From Fimenecus sp045631225 (lineage in GTDB: Bacteria; Bacillota; Clostridia; Oscillospirales; Acutalibacteraceae): DNA of 64,000 bases. The stretch is from positions 1 through 64,000 of the forward strand of contig JAZQUG010000009.1 in NCBI GenBank assembly GCA_045631225.1, read 5' to 3'. Shown here piece after piece: positions 57,617 through 64,000 of this stretch. A program made the translations under genes and the position numbers. The notes under the pieces were generated by a model. That model had not been told where the DNA came from, searched no databases, and saw only the letters and a program-made list of their open reading frames with translations. Each line of letters begins with the position of its first letter. Positions within the stretch are counted from its first letter, which is position 1.

Positions 57617-58939
57617 TTAATATTTTGTAAGGTATTCTTCGATTTCCCATTGAGTAACTCTTGTTGTATAACTCTTCCACTCTTGCTTTTTACCGGCAAG
57701 ATATTTTGAGAAGATGTGTTCACCGAGAACTTCTTTTACAAATTCACTCTTTTCAAACTCCCTTGTTGCTTCCTGTAATGTACTTGGAAGATTATCGATA
57801 CCGTTTGCTTTTCTTTCTTCTCGAGTCATATCATAGATATTTGTTGTGATGCCCTCAGGTGCTTTCATACCCTTCTTAATACCATCAAGACCTGCTGCGA
57901 TACAAAGAGCCATCTCAAGATATGGGTTACAAGCAGGGTCTGCTGAACGAAGCTCGACACGAGTCGCCATTCCTCTTGCTGCAGGAACACGGATAAGTGC
58001 TGAACGATTCGATGCTGACCAGGAAATATAAACAGGTGCTTCAAATCCGGGAACAAGTCGTTTATATGAGTTTACAAGCGGATTTGCAACACAAGTGATT
58101 GCCTTAACATGATGAAGAACACCCGCGATAAACTGATATGCTGTTTCTGAAAGACCATATTTATCATCAGGGTCATAGAATGCATTCTGTCCATCCTTCA
58201 TAAGTGAAAGATTTGTATGCATACCGTTACCGGCTACACCGTAAAGTGGCTTTGGCATAAATGTTGCATGAAGACCGTTTCGACGAGCATAAGTTTTAAC
58301 AACGTGCTTGAATGTTACAACCTTATCAGCAGCTTCAAGTGCTTCTGCAAACTTAAAGTCAATTTCGTGCTGTCCTTCTGCACATTCGTGGTGAGAAGCT
58401 TCAATTTCATAATCCATCTGCTGAAGTGCAATACAAATATCGTTACGGCACTGTTCACCATCATCAGCAGGACCGATATCAAAATATCCAACAGCATCGT
58501 TCGTTTTTGTTGTTGCTCTGCCCTGTTCATCAAGCTTGAAAAGGAAGAATTCACATTCAGGACCAACATTGATTGAATATCCCATATCCGCTGCTTCCTT
58601 AATTACTGAACGAAGCACATAACGAGGGTCACCTGAAAAAGGAGTAACCTTATCAGCACCATAAACGTCACAGATTACTCGTGCAGTACCCTCTTTCCAA
58701 GGGAGAATTGTAAAAGTGTCAAAGTCAGGCTTTAAATACATATCAGATTCGTCAATACGAACAAAGCCTTCAATTGATGAACCATCAAACATCTGACCAT
58801 CTGTAAGCACTTTTTTAAACATATTTTCAGTAATTGCGATGTTTTTCATCTGACCAAAAATGTCAGTAAACTGCAAACGCAAGAACTTAATCTTTTTTTC
58901 TTTTGCTATTTTAAGAATATCTTCAACTGTATAACTCAT
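57617..58939 (-). CDS. glnA: Glutamine synthetase type I
   Basis: GlnA makes glutamine from glutamate, ammonia and ATP. The protein has 440 residues from the ATG at 58939 (AGGTGG 9 nt upstream), the length of the Firmicutes GSI-alpha form. It shows FTDIFGQMKNIAI near the start, DGSSIEGFVRIDESDMYL, HHECAEGQHEIDFKF (active-site Glu), and MPKPLYGVAGNGMHTNLSL, RVPAARGMATRVELRSADPACNPYL (in parts). It stands alone behind a strong promoter, with no glnR next to it. Confidence 0.96.
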   Translation of the reverse strand: MSYTVEDILKIAKEKKIKFLRLQFTDIFGQMKNIAITENMFKKVLTDGQMFDGSSIEGFVRIDESDMYLKPDFDTFTILPWKEGTARVICDVYGADKVTPFSGDPRYVLRSVIKEAADMGYSINVGPECEFFLFKLDEQGRATTKTNDAVGYFDIGPADDGEQCRNDICIALQQMDYEIEASHHECAEGQHEIDFKFAEALEAADKVVTFKHVVKTYARRNGLHATFMPKPLYGVAGNGMHTNLSLMKDGQNAFYDPDDKYGLSETAYQFIAGVLHHVKAITCVANPLVNSYKRLVPGFEAPVYISWSASNRSALIRVPAARGMATRVELRSADPACNPYLEMALCIAAGLDGIKKGMKAPEGITTNIYDMTREERKANGIDNLPSTLQEATREFEKSEFVKEVLGEHIFSKYLAGKKQEWKSYTTRVTQWEIEEYLTKY

Positions 58940-58998
58940 GGGATTTACCACCTTTCGAATGTGTATATCAATACATATATACCCATTTTAACTATATT

Positions 58999-59026
58999 AT
59001 TATACCATTGATTGAAAAGATGTCAA
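58999..59026 (-). promoter_or_regulatory. glnA promoter
   Basis: Minus-strand -35 TTGACA (59021-59026), 16-bp spacer, perfect -10 TATAAT (58999-59004). No clear GlnR TGTNA palindrome is seen. Confidence 0.75.
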
Positions 59027-59043
59027 CAACTAAGTGCAAGATA

Positions 59044-59075
59044 AAAAAATTAAGGCGAGGTTATTCTGCCTCGCC
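59044..59075 (-). terminator. Terminator after the sdpI-like gene
   Basis: GGCGAGG / CCTCGCC stem with an 8-nt loop followed on minus by TTAATTTTTTTATC. Confidence 0.85.
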
Positions 59076-59090
59076 ATAAAAGTATTAATA

Positions 59091-59729
59091 TTATGATTTA
59101 TCACTCTTTTTGTACAACAAATAGGAATAAACGAATGGAACAATTACCATTGGAATAAGCACAACAAAGAAAAGCCAGAATGAACCTAAAAATGCTGATG
59201 CCATAATTATAACACCACCGATTACCCAGAGAAATCCTGCCATACGATGTGTTTTGTTCCAGTTTTCTTCATCATTGAGTGTCCATGGCAATTTAATTCC
59301 CATTGTATAACTCTGTTTGCATTTAGGCATATAATTGCCGATTATAACAAACAATGCACCCATAAACAGTGGCATAATTATTTCAACGCTGACCTTATGA
59401 CCTAATGCAGTTGCATACACCATTGAGTTGCAAAGCAACGATATAACAGGAATAATCCACAGAACAAGAGTAAACATTTTATCGTTAATATTCTGCTTTT
59501 TAGGGTCAAGTGATGTTCCTAAAACACAAATCCAATGAAACGCAACTAACACCAAAGGCATCGCAAATACTACTTGCATCTTATTAGCATAACCATCAAC
59601 TGCACCATTTATATCCCAATGTATTGGCACTTGGTCAGGCAATTTATCCCATAGCATAAGACCAATAAGTATTGGTATAAGGATTACTATTGATGTGATT
59701 ATCAATTTTGGTAAATTCTTTTTAATCAT
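59091..59729 (-). CDS. SdpI-family membrane protein (DUF1648)
   Basis: This membrane protein has 212 residues and six helices. The signature IPILIGLMLWDKLPDQVPIHWDINGAVDGYANK (in parts) is the DUF1648 segment, and SYTMGIKLPWTLNDEENWNKTHR is the SdpI C-terminal repeat. In Bacillus SdpI gives immunity to the SDP toxin and binds SdpR. Here it pairs with an ArsR-type regulator but no toxin gene is adjacent, so envelope-stress or peptide immunity is only an inference. The start overlaps the regulator by 8 bp. Confidence 0.88.
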   Translation of the reverse strand: MIKKNLPKLIITSIVILIPILIGLMLWDKLPDQVPIHWDINGAVDGYANKMQVVFAMPLVLVAFHWICVLGTSLDPKKQNINDKMFTLVLWIIPVISLLCNSMVYATALGHKVSVEIIMPLFMGALFVIIGNYMPKCKQSYTMGIKLPWTLNDEENWNKTHRMAGFLWVIGGVIIMASAFLGSFWLFFVVLIPMVIVPFVYSYLLYKKSDKS

Positions 59730-59997
59730 TGCTATTATCTCCTTTCAAATCTGTTATCCATAGCATGATTTCTTCAAGCACAGATGCATTCAATTCATAG
59801 ATTATGAATTTTCCGTCCCTTTTATCACGGACAAGGTCGGCTTCTTTAAGTACAGAAAGGTGTCTGGATATTGCAGCACCTGTTATATCGAAATTTTCTG
59901 TTATTTCACCCGCTGTCATCTGTCCATTTTTAAGCATATTGAGTATTTCTCTGCGTACAGGGTCAGAAAGAGCTTTTAATGTATTTTGAATTCCCAT
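59722..59997 (-). CDS. ArsR-family repressor (SdpR-like)
   Basis: This winged-helix regulator has 91 residues. It shows LKALSDPVRREILNMLKNGQMTAGEI, FDITGAAISRHLSVLKEADLV (recognition helix) and RDKRDGKFIIYELN. The metal-binding ELCVC motif of classic ArsR is absent, as in SdpR/autorepressor types. AAAGGAG precedes the ATG, and the operator palindrome lies 11-35 bp upstream. Translational coupling with the SdpI-like gene supports a repressor/antirepressor pair. Confidence 0.9.
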   Translation of the reverse strand: MGIQNTLKALSDPVRREILNMLKNGQMTAGEITENFDITGAAISRHLSVLKEADLVRDKRDGKFIIYELNASVLEEIMLWITDLKGDNSND

Positions 59998-60008
59998 AAA
60001 TTCACTCC

Positions 60009-60033
60009 TTTAACATTTAACTTAAATGTTAAA
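60009..60033. promoter_or_regulatory. SdpR-like operator palindrome
   Basis: The perfect 12-bp inverted repeat TTTAACATTTAA / TTAAATGTTAAA around a single central base covers the expected transcription start and the ribosome site spacer. Confidence 0.8.
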
Positions 60034-60036
60034 TAT

Positions 60037-60065
60037 ATTGTAACATCGATTTTATTTTTTGTCAA
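60037..60065 (-). promoter_or_regulatory. sdpR-sdpI promoter
   Basis: Minus-strand -35 TTGACA (60060-60065), 17-bp spacer, -10 TACAAT (60037-60042), next to the operator. Confidence 0.8.
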
Positions 60066-60122
60066 TATTATATTTTCTATAAAGCTATTACGAACAATTA
60101 GTATTCATATGAAAAAAACAAT

Positions 60123-60142
60123 GACGGGAGCATGCTCCCGCC
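60123..60142 (-). terminator. Terminator after the DUF3021 gene
   Basis: GGCGGGAGC / GCTCCCGTC stem with AT loop, followed on minus by ATTGTTTTTTTC. Sequence similar to the element after glnA (both preceded by TTGTATGG). Confidence 0.75.
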
Positions 60143-60154
60143 ATACAATGGATT

Positions 60155-60571
60155 TTATTTAAGTTTTCTGTTAAGACCTTTACTTGTTGCTTTAACAATA
60201 GAATATACAATTCCCCAGACCACAAAATATATTACTATAAAGATTACTGTAAACAACAAAAGCACTTTTAGTTCAAATGGTATCCATGCATTCGCCACAT
60301 AACATATAGAATATGCAATATAAAGCGTAGTGAGATGACAAAGCAATGATTTAGCCACTCCCCAATGCTCAATTTGATTAAATACACTTGCACCAGCGTG
60401 AACAAACGCAAGTAAATAAATTGAAATTATGCCTGAAAGTACTTCACCACCACTCAATGTGAAATTGTCTATTTTTTTTGAGAGTACAAAATATATAATC
60501 CCTAAAACTATTGGTCCGAAGCCCCCGAATAAAAGTCCACGATGAAAAAATACTTTTGCATATTTATTCAT
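60155..60571 (-). CDS. DUF3021 membrane protein (LytTR partner)
   Basis: This small membrane protein has 138 residues and four helices: about 10-30, 42-62, 75-95 and 100-125, with a basic C-terminus. DUF3021 proteins are the membrane-bound partners or inhibitors of small LytTR regulators (LytTR regulatory systems). The gene starts 1 bp after the regulator stop, which strongly supports that pairing. The signal sensed is unknown. Confidence 0.85.
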   Translation of the reverse strand: MNKYAKVFFHRGLLFGGFGPIVLGIIYFVLSKKIDNFTLSGGEVLSGIISIYLLAFVHAGASVFNQIEHWGVAKSLLCHLTTLYIAYSICYVANAWIPFELKVLLLFTVIFIVIYFVVWGIVYSIVKATSKGLNRKLK

Positions 60572-60572
60572 A

Positions 60573-61004
60573 TTATAACCCTAACCTTTCTTTTACATTT
60601 TTAAGATTTCTTCGTGACACGAAATCAACATATCCGTTTTTGAAAATCACCGTTAATGAACCACCCACAGTTGCTTTGAATTTGTCAATTTTTTTGATAT
60701 TAGCTATACACGATTGATTAATTTTAACGAAGTTATGATTAAAATGTTCCTCTAACTGATAAAGTCTTAATTTGAGTCTATATTTATTACTTTCAGTTAA
60801 AGCATAAACTCTGTTATCCTCTGTAATAAAACAAAAAACATCATTTAAATTGAGTTTTACTGTTTCGTTTTCTGTATAGCCGATTAAATCAAAAGAATTG
60901 TTATTGATAAGCTCTTCAATTTCACAGATAAGTGGTGTTTTTTCGTGAGCATATATGAGTATTTCTTCGTCACGGTCTTTGTTTATTACAATTTGAAGTT
61001 TCAT
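60573..61004 (-). CDS. LytTR-domain transcriptional regulator
   Basis: This protein has 143 residues with no receiver domain. The N-terminal 40 residues are a short acidic segment (EILIYAHEKTPLICEIEELI); the rest is a LytTR DNA-binding domain with LNLNDVFCFITEDNRVYALTESNKYRLKLRLYQLEEHF (in parts) and FVKINQSCIANIKKID, ending VSRRNLKNVKERLGL. Stand-alone LytTR proteins of this size form two-gene systems with a membrane inhibitor, here the DUF3021 gene. AGGAGG precedes the ATG. Confidence 0.92.
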   Translation of the reverse strand: MKLQIVINKDRDEEILIYAHEKTPLICEIEELINNNSFDLIGYTENETVKLNLNDVFCFITEDNRVYALTESNKYRLKLRLYQLEEHFNHNFVKINQSCIANIKKIDKFKATVGGSLTVIFKNGYVDFVSRRNLKNVKERLGL

Positions 61005-61025
61005 GAAAATCCTCCTTGCAAGCTT

Positions 61026-61054
61026 ATAGTATCACTCCGTTTTTAAGATTGCAA
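61026..61054 (-). promoter_or_regulatory. LytTR-DUF3021 promoter
   Basis: Minus-strand -35 TTGCAA (61049-61054), 17-bp spacer, -10 TACTAT (61026-61031). Confidence 0.65.
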
Positions 61055-61101
61055 TATGATTAAAGTGTTCGGCAATTTTGGAAATGCATTCGGTAAAAAA
61101 T

Positions 61102-61127
61102 AACGGTGGAGGATTTCCTCCACCGTT
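61102..61127. repeat. Perfect GC-rich palindrome
   Basis: AACGGTGGAGGA / TCCTCCACCGTT, 12-bp perfect stem with TT loop, between mnmA and the LytTR gene. It can act as a terminator for mnmA together with the adjacent repeat debris. Confidence 0.6.
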
Positions 61128-61149
61128 ATTTAAAAAGCAAGGTATAAAA

Positions 61150-61215
61150 AACGGAACGATGTTGTCATCGTCCCCTACAAAAGTTATTTAGTTGAGATTT
61201 TTCGCTTCGTTCAGA
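61150..61215. repeat. Intergenic repeat debris (two short repeat types)
   Basis: GGAACGATGTTGTCATCG then TCCCCTACAAAA resembles GCCGAGGTCGTCAGCCCCTACAAA at 63234-63257. The following TTCGCTTCGTTCAGAATGAC is a motif often seen as intergenic repeats in gut Clostridia. No gene is supported here. Confidence 0.45.
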
Positions 61216-61257
61216 ATGACACAAATCATTTTGCGCTTTGCATTTTGCAATTTGCAC

Positions 61258-62280
61258 TTATATGATTTCTCCACCACCGAGGACAGTATCTCCATCAAAG
61301 ATAACAAGTGACTGACCTTTTGTGATTGCTCGTTGTGGTTCGTCAAATTTAACGTGTAATATTCCGTCTTCTGTCTGCCATGCAGTTGCCGGTTGTTCCT
61401 TATGTCTGTATCTGACACGAGCAAGAACACGAGTTGGCTCTGAAATCACTTTTCCGCTGATTATGTTAACATTTTTAGCAGTTACTGTATCAGTAAACAA
61501 ATCTTCATTATCACCAAGGATTACATTATTTGTTTCAGGGTCAATATTAAGTACATAAAGTGGAGTTTTATACGCAATTCCAAGACCTTTTCGTTGACCA
61601 ATTGTATAATTAACAATACCCTTATGCTCACCGAATGAAAAGCCGTCTTTATGCATAAACTGTCCCTTTGGATACTCTTTATTGTTATAACACTTAATGA
61701 AACTTACATAATCTCCATCAGGAACAAAGCAGATATCCTGGCTATCTTTTTTTCGAGCTGTTATAAGATCATTTTCTTCTGCAAGCTGACGAATCTCAGG
61801 CTTTGTATATTCACCCAAAGGGAATTTGATGTGTTTAAGCTGTTCTTGTGTAAGCATATAGAGAAAATAGCTCTGGTCTTTTGTTTCATCAACTGCTTTT
61901 TTCAGCTTATATTCTCCGTTTTCACAAACCACTCTTGCATAATGACCTGTTACGACAAAATCTGCATCCAACTCATTCATTTTATCCATCATAGCACCAA
62001 ATTTAAGAGTTCGATTACACTCAACACACGGATTTGGAGTTTTTCCTTGTTCATAGCACTCAATGAACTTATCAATTACCTGCGCTTTGAATTCTTCTTT
62101 AAGTGGAAAAATATAAAAAGGCATTTCGAGTTTATCGGCAACTGCCTTTGCATCACTGCAATCCCCTTCGGAATACAGCTGCATTGTAGCCCCGACACAG
62201 TTATAACCTTCATTTTTCATAAGTAAAGCAGCGACGGAGCTATCAACTCCGCCACTCATAGCAATAATTGCTTTTTTCAT
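61258..62280 (-). CDS. mnmA: tRNA-specific 2-thiouridylase MnmA
   Basis: MnmA thiolates U34 of tRNA-Lys, -Glu and -Gln. The protein has 340 residues from the ATG at 62280 (GGGTGAG upstream; a GTG at 62289 would put three residues in front). It has the PP-loop AMSGGVDSSVAALL, NPCVECNRTLKFG with the catalytic Cys, KDSQDICFVPDGDY with the second Cys, and the C-terminal barrel. It is the last gene behind iscS-iscU-nadA, a setting that supplies sulfur from IscS. Confidence 0.95.
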   Translation of the reverse strand: MKKAIIAMSGGVDSSVAALLMKNEGYNCVGATMQLYSEGDCSDAKAVADKLEMPFYIFPLKEEFKAQVIDKFIECYEQGKTPNPCVECNRTLKFGAMMDKMNELDADFVVTGHYARVVCENGEYKLKKAVDETKDQSYFLYMLTQEQLKHIKFPLGEYTKPEIRQLAEENDLITARKKDSQDICFVPDGDYVSFIKCYNNKEYPKGQFMHKDGFSFGEHKGIVNYTIGQRKGLGIAYKTPLYVLNIDPETNNVILGDNEDLFTDTVTAKNVNIISGKVISEPTRVLARVRYRHKEQPATAWQTEDGILHVKFDEPQRAITKGQSLVIFDGDTVLGGGEII

Positions 62281-62285
62281 TGTAC

Positions 62286-63200
62286 TCACCCAAGCTCAAG
62301 CATTTTATCAATGCATTTTCTGGCTTTCTCAATTGTATCTGCCGGTAGTGTAATTTGTTCGCCACCCTTACCCTGAATTGTATTGTAAAGATCAACAAGT
62401 GTTGTGGCTTTCATATCAGGACAAATAAGCTTTGGTGACAATGCATAGAAATTCTTATCCGGACATTCATACTGTAATGACTCAGCAATACTGATTTCTG
62501 TACCGATAATAAAGCTCTTATGGGTACTCTCTTTTGCAAACTTCATAATACCTGTTGTTGAGCCTACATAATCTGCTAACTCTACAACCTCAGGCTTACA
62601 TTCAGGATGAACAAGGAGAAGTGAATCAGGATAGAGGTCTCTTGCTTTTTTAACATCATCCGCTGTAATCTGTCCGTGAATAGGGCAACCACCGTTTACA
62701 AACTTGAAAGTCTTTTCAGGAAGTTGTTTTGCAACATAGTCACCTAAATTACAATCAGGAATAAAGAGTATCTTATCATTTTCCAACTTACTTACAACAT
62801 TTACTGCTGATGCAGATGTTACACAAACATCACAAACAGTTTTTAATGCTGCAGTTGTGTTGATATATGCAACAACAGTATAATCAGGATATTCTTTCTT
62901 GATTTCTTCAATATAGTCCACACTCATCTGCTCTGCCATAGGACAACCTGCAACAGGACTTGTAATATAAACCGTCTTTTCAGGTGAGAGAATCTTTACG
63001 GTTTCAGCCATAAAACGAACGCCACACATAATTACAGTTTTTGCATCAGTTTTCGAAGCCTCAACACTTAACTGAAAACTGTCACCTGTAAAATCAGCAA
63101 TTTCTATAATCTCACGAGCCACATAGCTGTGAGCCAATATACAAATATCTTTTTCTTTTTTTAATTGCAGGATTTTTTCCTGCATTTCTTTTACTGTCAT
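62286..63200 (-). CDS. nadA: Quinolinate synthase NadA
   Basis: NadA condenses iminoaspartate and DHAP to quinolinate using a [4Fe-4S] cluster. The protein has 304 residues with the three ligand cysteines in MCGVRFMAETVK, CVTSASAV and LLVHPECKPEV, plus ILAHSYVAREI at the start and FIIGTEISIAESL near the end. nadB and nadC are not seen in the window. It lies 60 bp downstream of iscU, so cluster assembly and client are co-expressed. Confidence 0.95.
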   Translation of the reverse strand: MTVKEMQEKILQLKKEKDICILAHSYVAREIIEIADFTGDSFQLSVEASKTDAKTVIMCGVRFMAETVKILSPEKTVYITSPVAGCPMAEQMSVDYIEEIKKEYPDYTVVAYINTTAALKTVCDVCVTSASAVNVVSKLENDKILFIPDCNLGDYVAKQLPEKTFKFVNGGCPIHGQITADDVKKARDLYPDSLLLVHPECKPEVVELADYVGSTTGIMKFAKESTHKSFIIGTEISIAESLQYECPDKNFYALSPKLICPDMKATTLVDLYNTIQGKGGEQITLPADTIEKARKCIDKMLELG

Positions 63201-63260
63201 TTCAATCTTCCTTTATAAAGATTAGAACGAGCTGCCGAGGTCGTCAGCCCCTACAAATAA

Positions 63261-63677
63261 TTAATGATGGTGGTCTTCAAATTCAAATTCCTTAGCATCG
63301 TATTCAATGCCGTTTTTGTCGTAATAATCCTTAACAGCTGCTTTAATTGCCTGTTCAGCAAGAACAGAACAGTGGATTTTAACTGCAGGAAGACCATCAA
63401 GAGCTTCAACAACTGCTTTGTTTGTAAGCTTAAGTGCTTCTGACAAAGGCTGTCCTTTAATCATATCAGTTGCAATTGAGCTTGTTGCAATAGCAGATGC
63501 ACAACCATAAGTATTGAATTTAACATCTGTAATAATATCATTCTCAATTTTGAGATACATTTTCATAATATCGCCACATTTTGCGTTGCCAACTTCTCCT
63601 ATTCCGTCAGCATCGTCCAATTTACCAACATTATGTGGATTTACAAAGTGTTCCATTACTTTTTCTGAATATTCCAT
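63261..63677 (-). CDS. iscU: Fe-S cluster scaffold IscU/NifU-like
   Basis: This 138-residue scaffold has the three ligand cysteines: Cys34 in AKCGD (with Asp36), Cys59 in YGCASAIA, and Cys103 in KIHCS. The C-terminus ends in an acidic run and HHH. It starts on the iscS stop (TAATG), the usual pairing of cysteine desulfurase and scaffold in Clostridia. The family (NifU N-terminal) is secure; IscU versus SufU is less so. Confidence 0.93.
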   Translation of the reverse strand: MEYSEKVMEHFVNPHNVGKLDDADGIGEVGNAKCGDIMKMYLKIENDIITDVKFNTYGCASAIATSSIATDMIKGQPLSEALKLTNKAVVEALDGLPAVKIHCSVLAEQAIKAAVKDYYDKNGIEYDAKEFEFEDHHH

Positions 63678-64000
63678 TAGTTGTTACCTTCTTTCATTAT
63701 CTTTTCCCACAATGGTGACATATCACGAAGTCTGTCAATAATTGGTGGTAATTTTTCTAAAATATAATCCATCTCTTCAGGTGTATTATCTTCACAAAGA
63801 CTCAAACGAAGTGAACCATGAGCTACCTCGTGTGGGAGTCCGATTGACAAAAGCACATGGCTTGGGTCAAGTGAACCTGATGTACAGGCTGAACCTGAAG
63901 AAGCGCTGATTCCCATTAAATCAAGGTAGAGAAGAAGTGATTCACCCTCAACACCCTCGAAACAAGCACTGACATTTCCGGGAAGTCTGTGTGCGCGGTC
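63677..64000 (-). CDS. iscS: Cysteine desulfurase (C-terminal part, N-terminus outside window)
   Basis: The minus-strand frame is open from the window edge to the stop at 63677 and gives 107 residues of a class V aminotransferase. It reads LPGNVSACFEGVEGESLLLYLDL, then the active-site Cys loop SSGSACTSGS and the C-terminal helix with LRLSLCEDNTPEEMDYILEKLP (in parts). The mobile Cys is the sulfur carrier. The start and the PLP lysine are beyond the window. It is the first visible gene of the iscS-iscU-nadA-mnmA unit. Confidence 0.93.
   Translation of the reverse strand, partial: DRAHRLPGNVSACFEGVEGESLLLYLDLMGISASSGSACTSGSLDPSHVLLSIGLPHEVAHGSLRLSLCEDNTPEEMDYILEKLPPIIDRLRDMSPLWEKIMKEGNN

Noticed and set aside
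61188..61257. Small gene downstream of mnmA
   Set aside because: The frame is built from a common intergenic repeat (TTCGTTCAGAATGAC) and reads antisense-like, low-complexity residues.

Overview
The window looks like an AT-rich, spore-forming, anaerobic gut Clostridia of the Ruminococcaceae/Oscillospirales type. This rests on strong AGGAGG-type ribosome sites, abundant TTGACA/TATAAT promoters with 17-bp spacers, sporulation genes (yqfC, yqfD, ylbJ), cellulosome-type cohesin/dockerin proteins, ferredoxin-dependent IorAB, T-box and TPP leaders, and FemX-type peptidoglycan branching enzymes. Species cannot be named from sequence alone. The first ~1.6 kb does not match the rest. It is richer in GC, uses CTG/ATC/GTG codons, and resembles Lachnospiraceae. 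The switch falls inside the Walker B region of mutS2, so the left end may be an assembly chimera or a recombination product.

Layout. 1-9.7 kb: a response regulator fragment and mutS2, then a housekeeping/sporulation block on the minus strand (recO with an overlapping yqzL-like gene, era, dgkA, ybeY, phoH, yqfD, yqfC), with ylbJ and a small Cys protein divergent on the plus strand. 9.8-15 kb: a BlaI/M56 regulator-protease pair with its operator, and two secreted cohesin-fold proteins, one carrying a dockerin. 15-29 kb: the division/cell-wall (dcw) cluster, transcribed mraZ-rsmH-ftsL-PBP-murE-murF-mraY-ftsW-murG-murA-ftsQ-ftsZ, with no murD. 29-37 kb: pyrophosphatase, nicotinate phosphoribosyltransferase, nitroreductase, a secreted GH95-like hydrolase, hisF/hisH, and a HAD phosphatase.

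37-48 kb: an aromatic-acid and thiamine region. A Phe-specific T-box (UUC specifier) precedes an arylacetate-CoA ligase (paaK) and an ACT-domain protein. A second acyl-CoA ligase forms an operon with iorA and iorB, divergent from a sodium symporter. Between them lies a TPP-riboswitch operon thiW-thiM-thiE-thiD for thiamine salvage, whose leader carries a second, unidentified RNA fold. The T-box suggests that these enzymes make phenylalanine from phenylacetate (reductive carboxylation) rather than degrade it.

48-64 kb: an amidohydrolase and a TIM-barrel isomerase, a GDPD phosphodiesterase, and tRNA-Thr and tRNA-Tyr followed by two 137/138-nt tRNA-3'-end-like structured repeat units. Then come three tandem FemX/MurM-like genes, an unknown membrane protein, GtrA, glnA, an SdpR/SdpI pair with a perfect operator palindrome, a LytTR/DUF3021 pair, and an iscS-iscU-nadA-mnmA operon cut by the window edge. 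Short GC-rich palindromes recur between genes, often serving as terminators.
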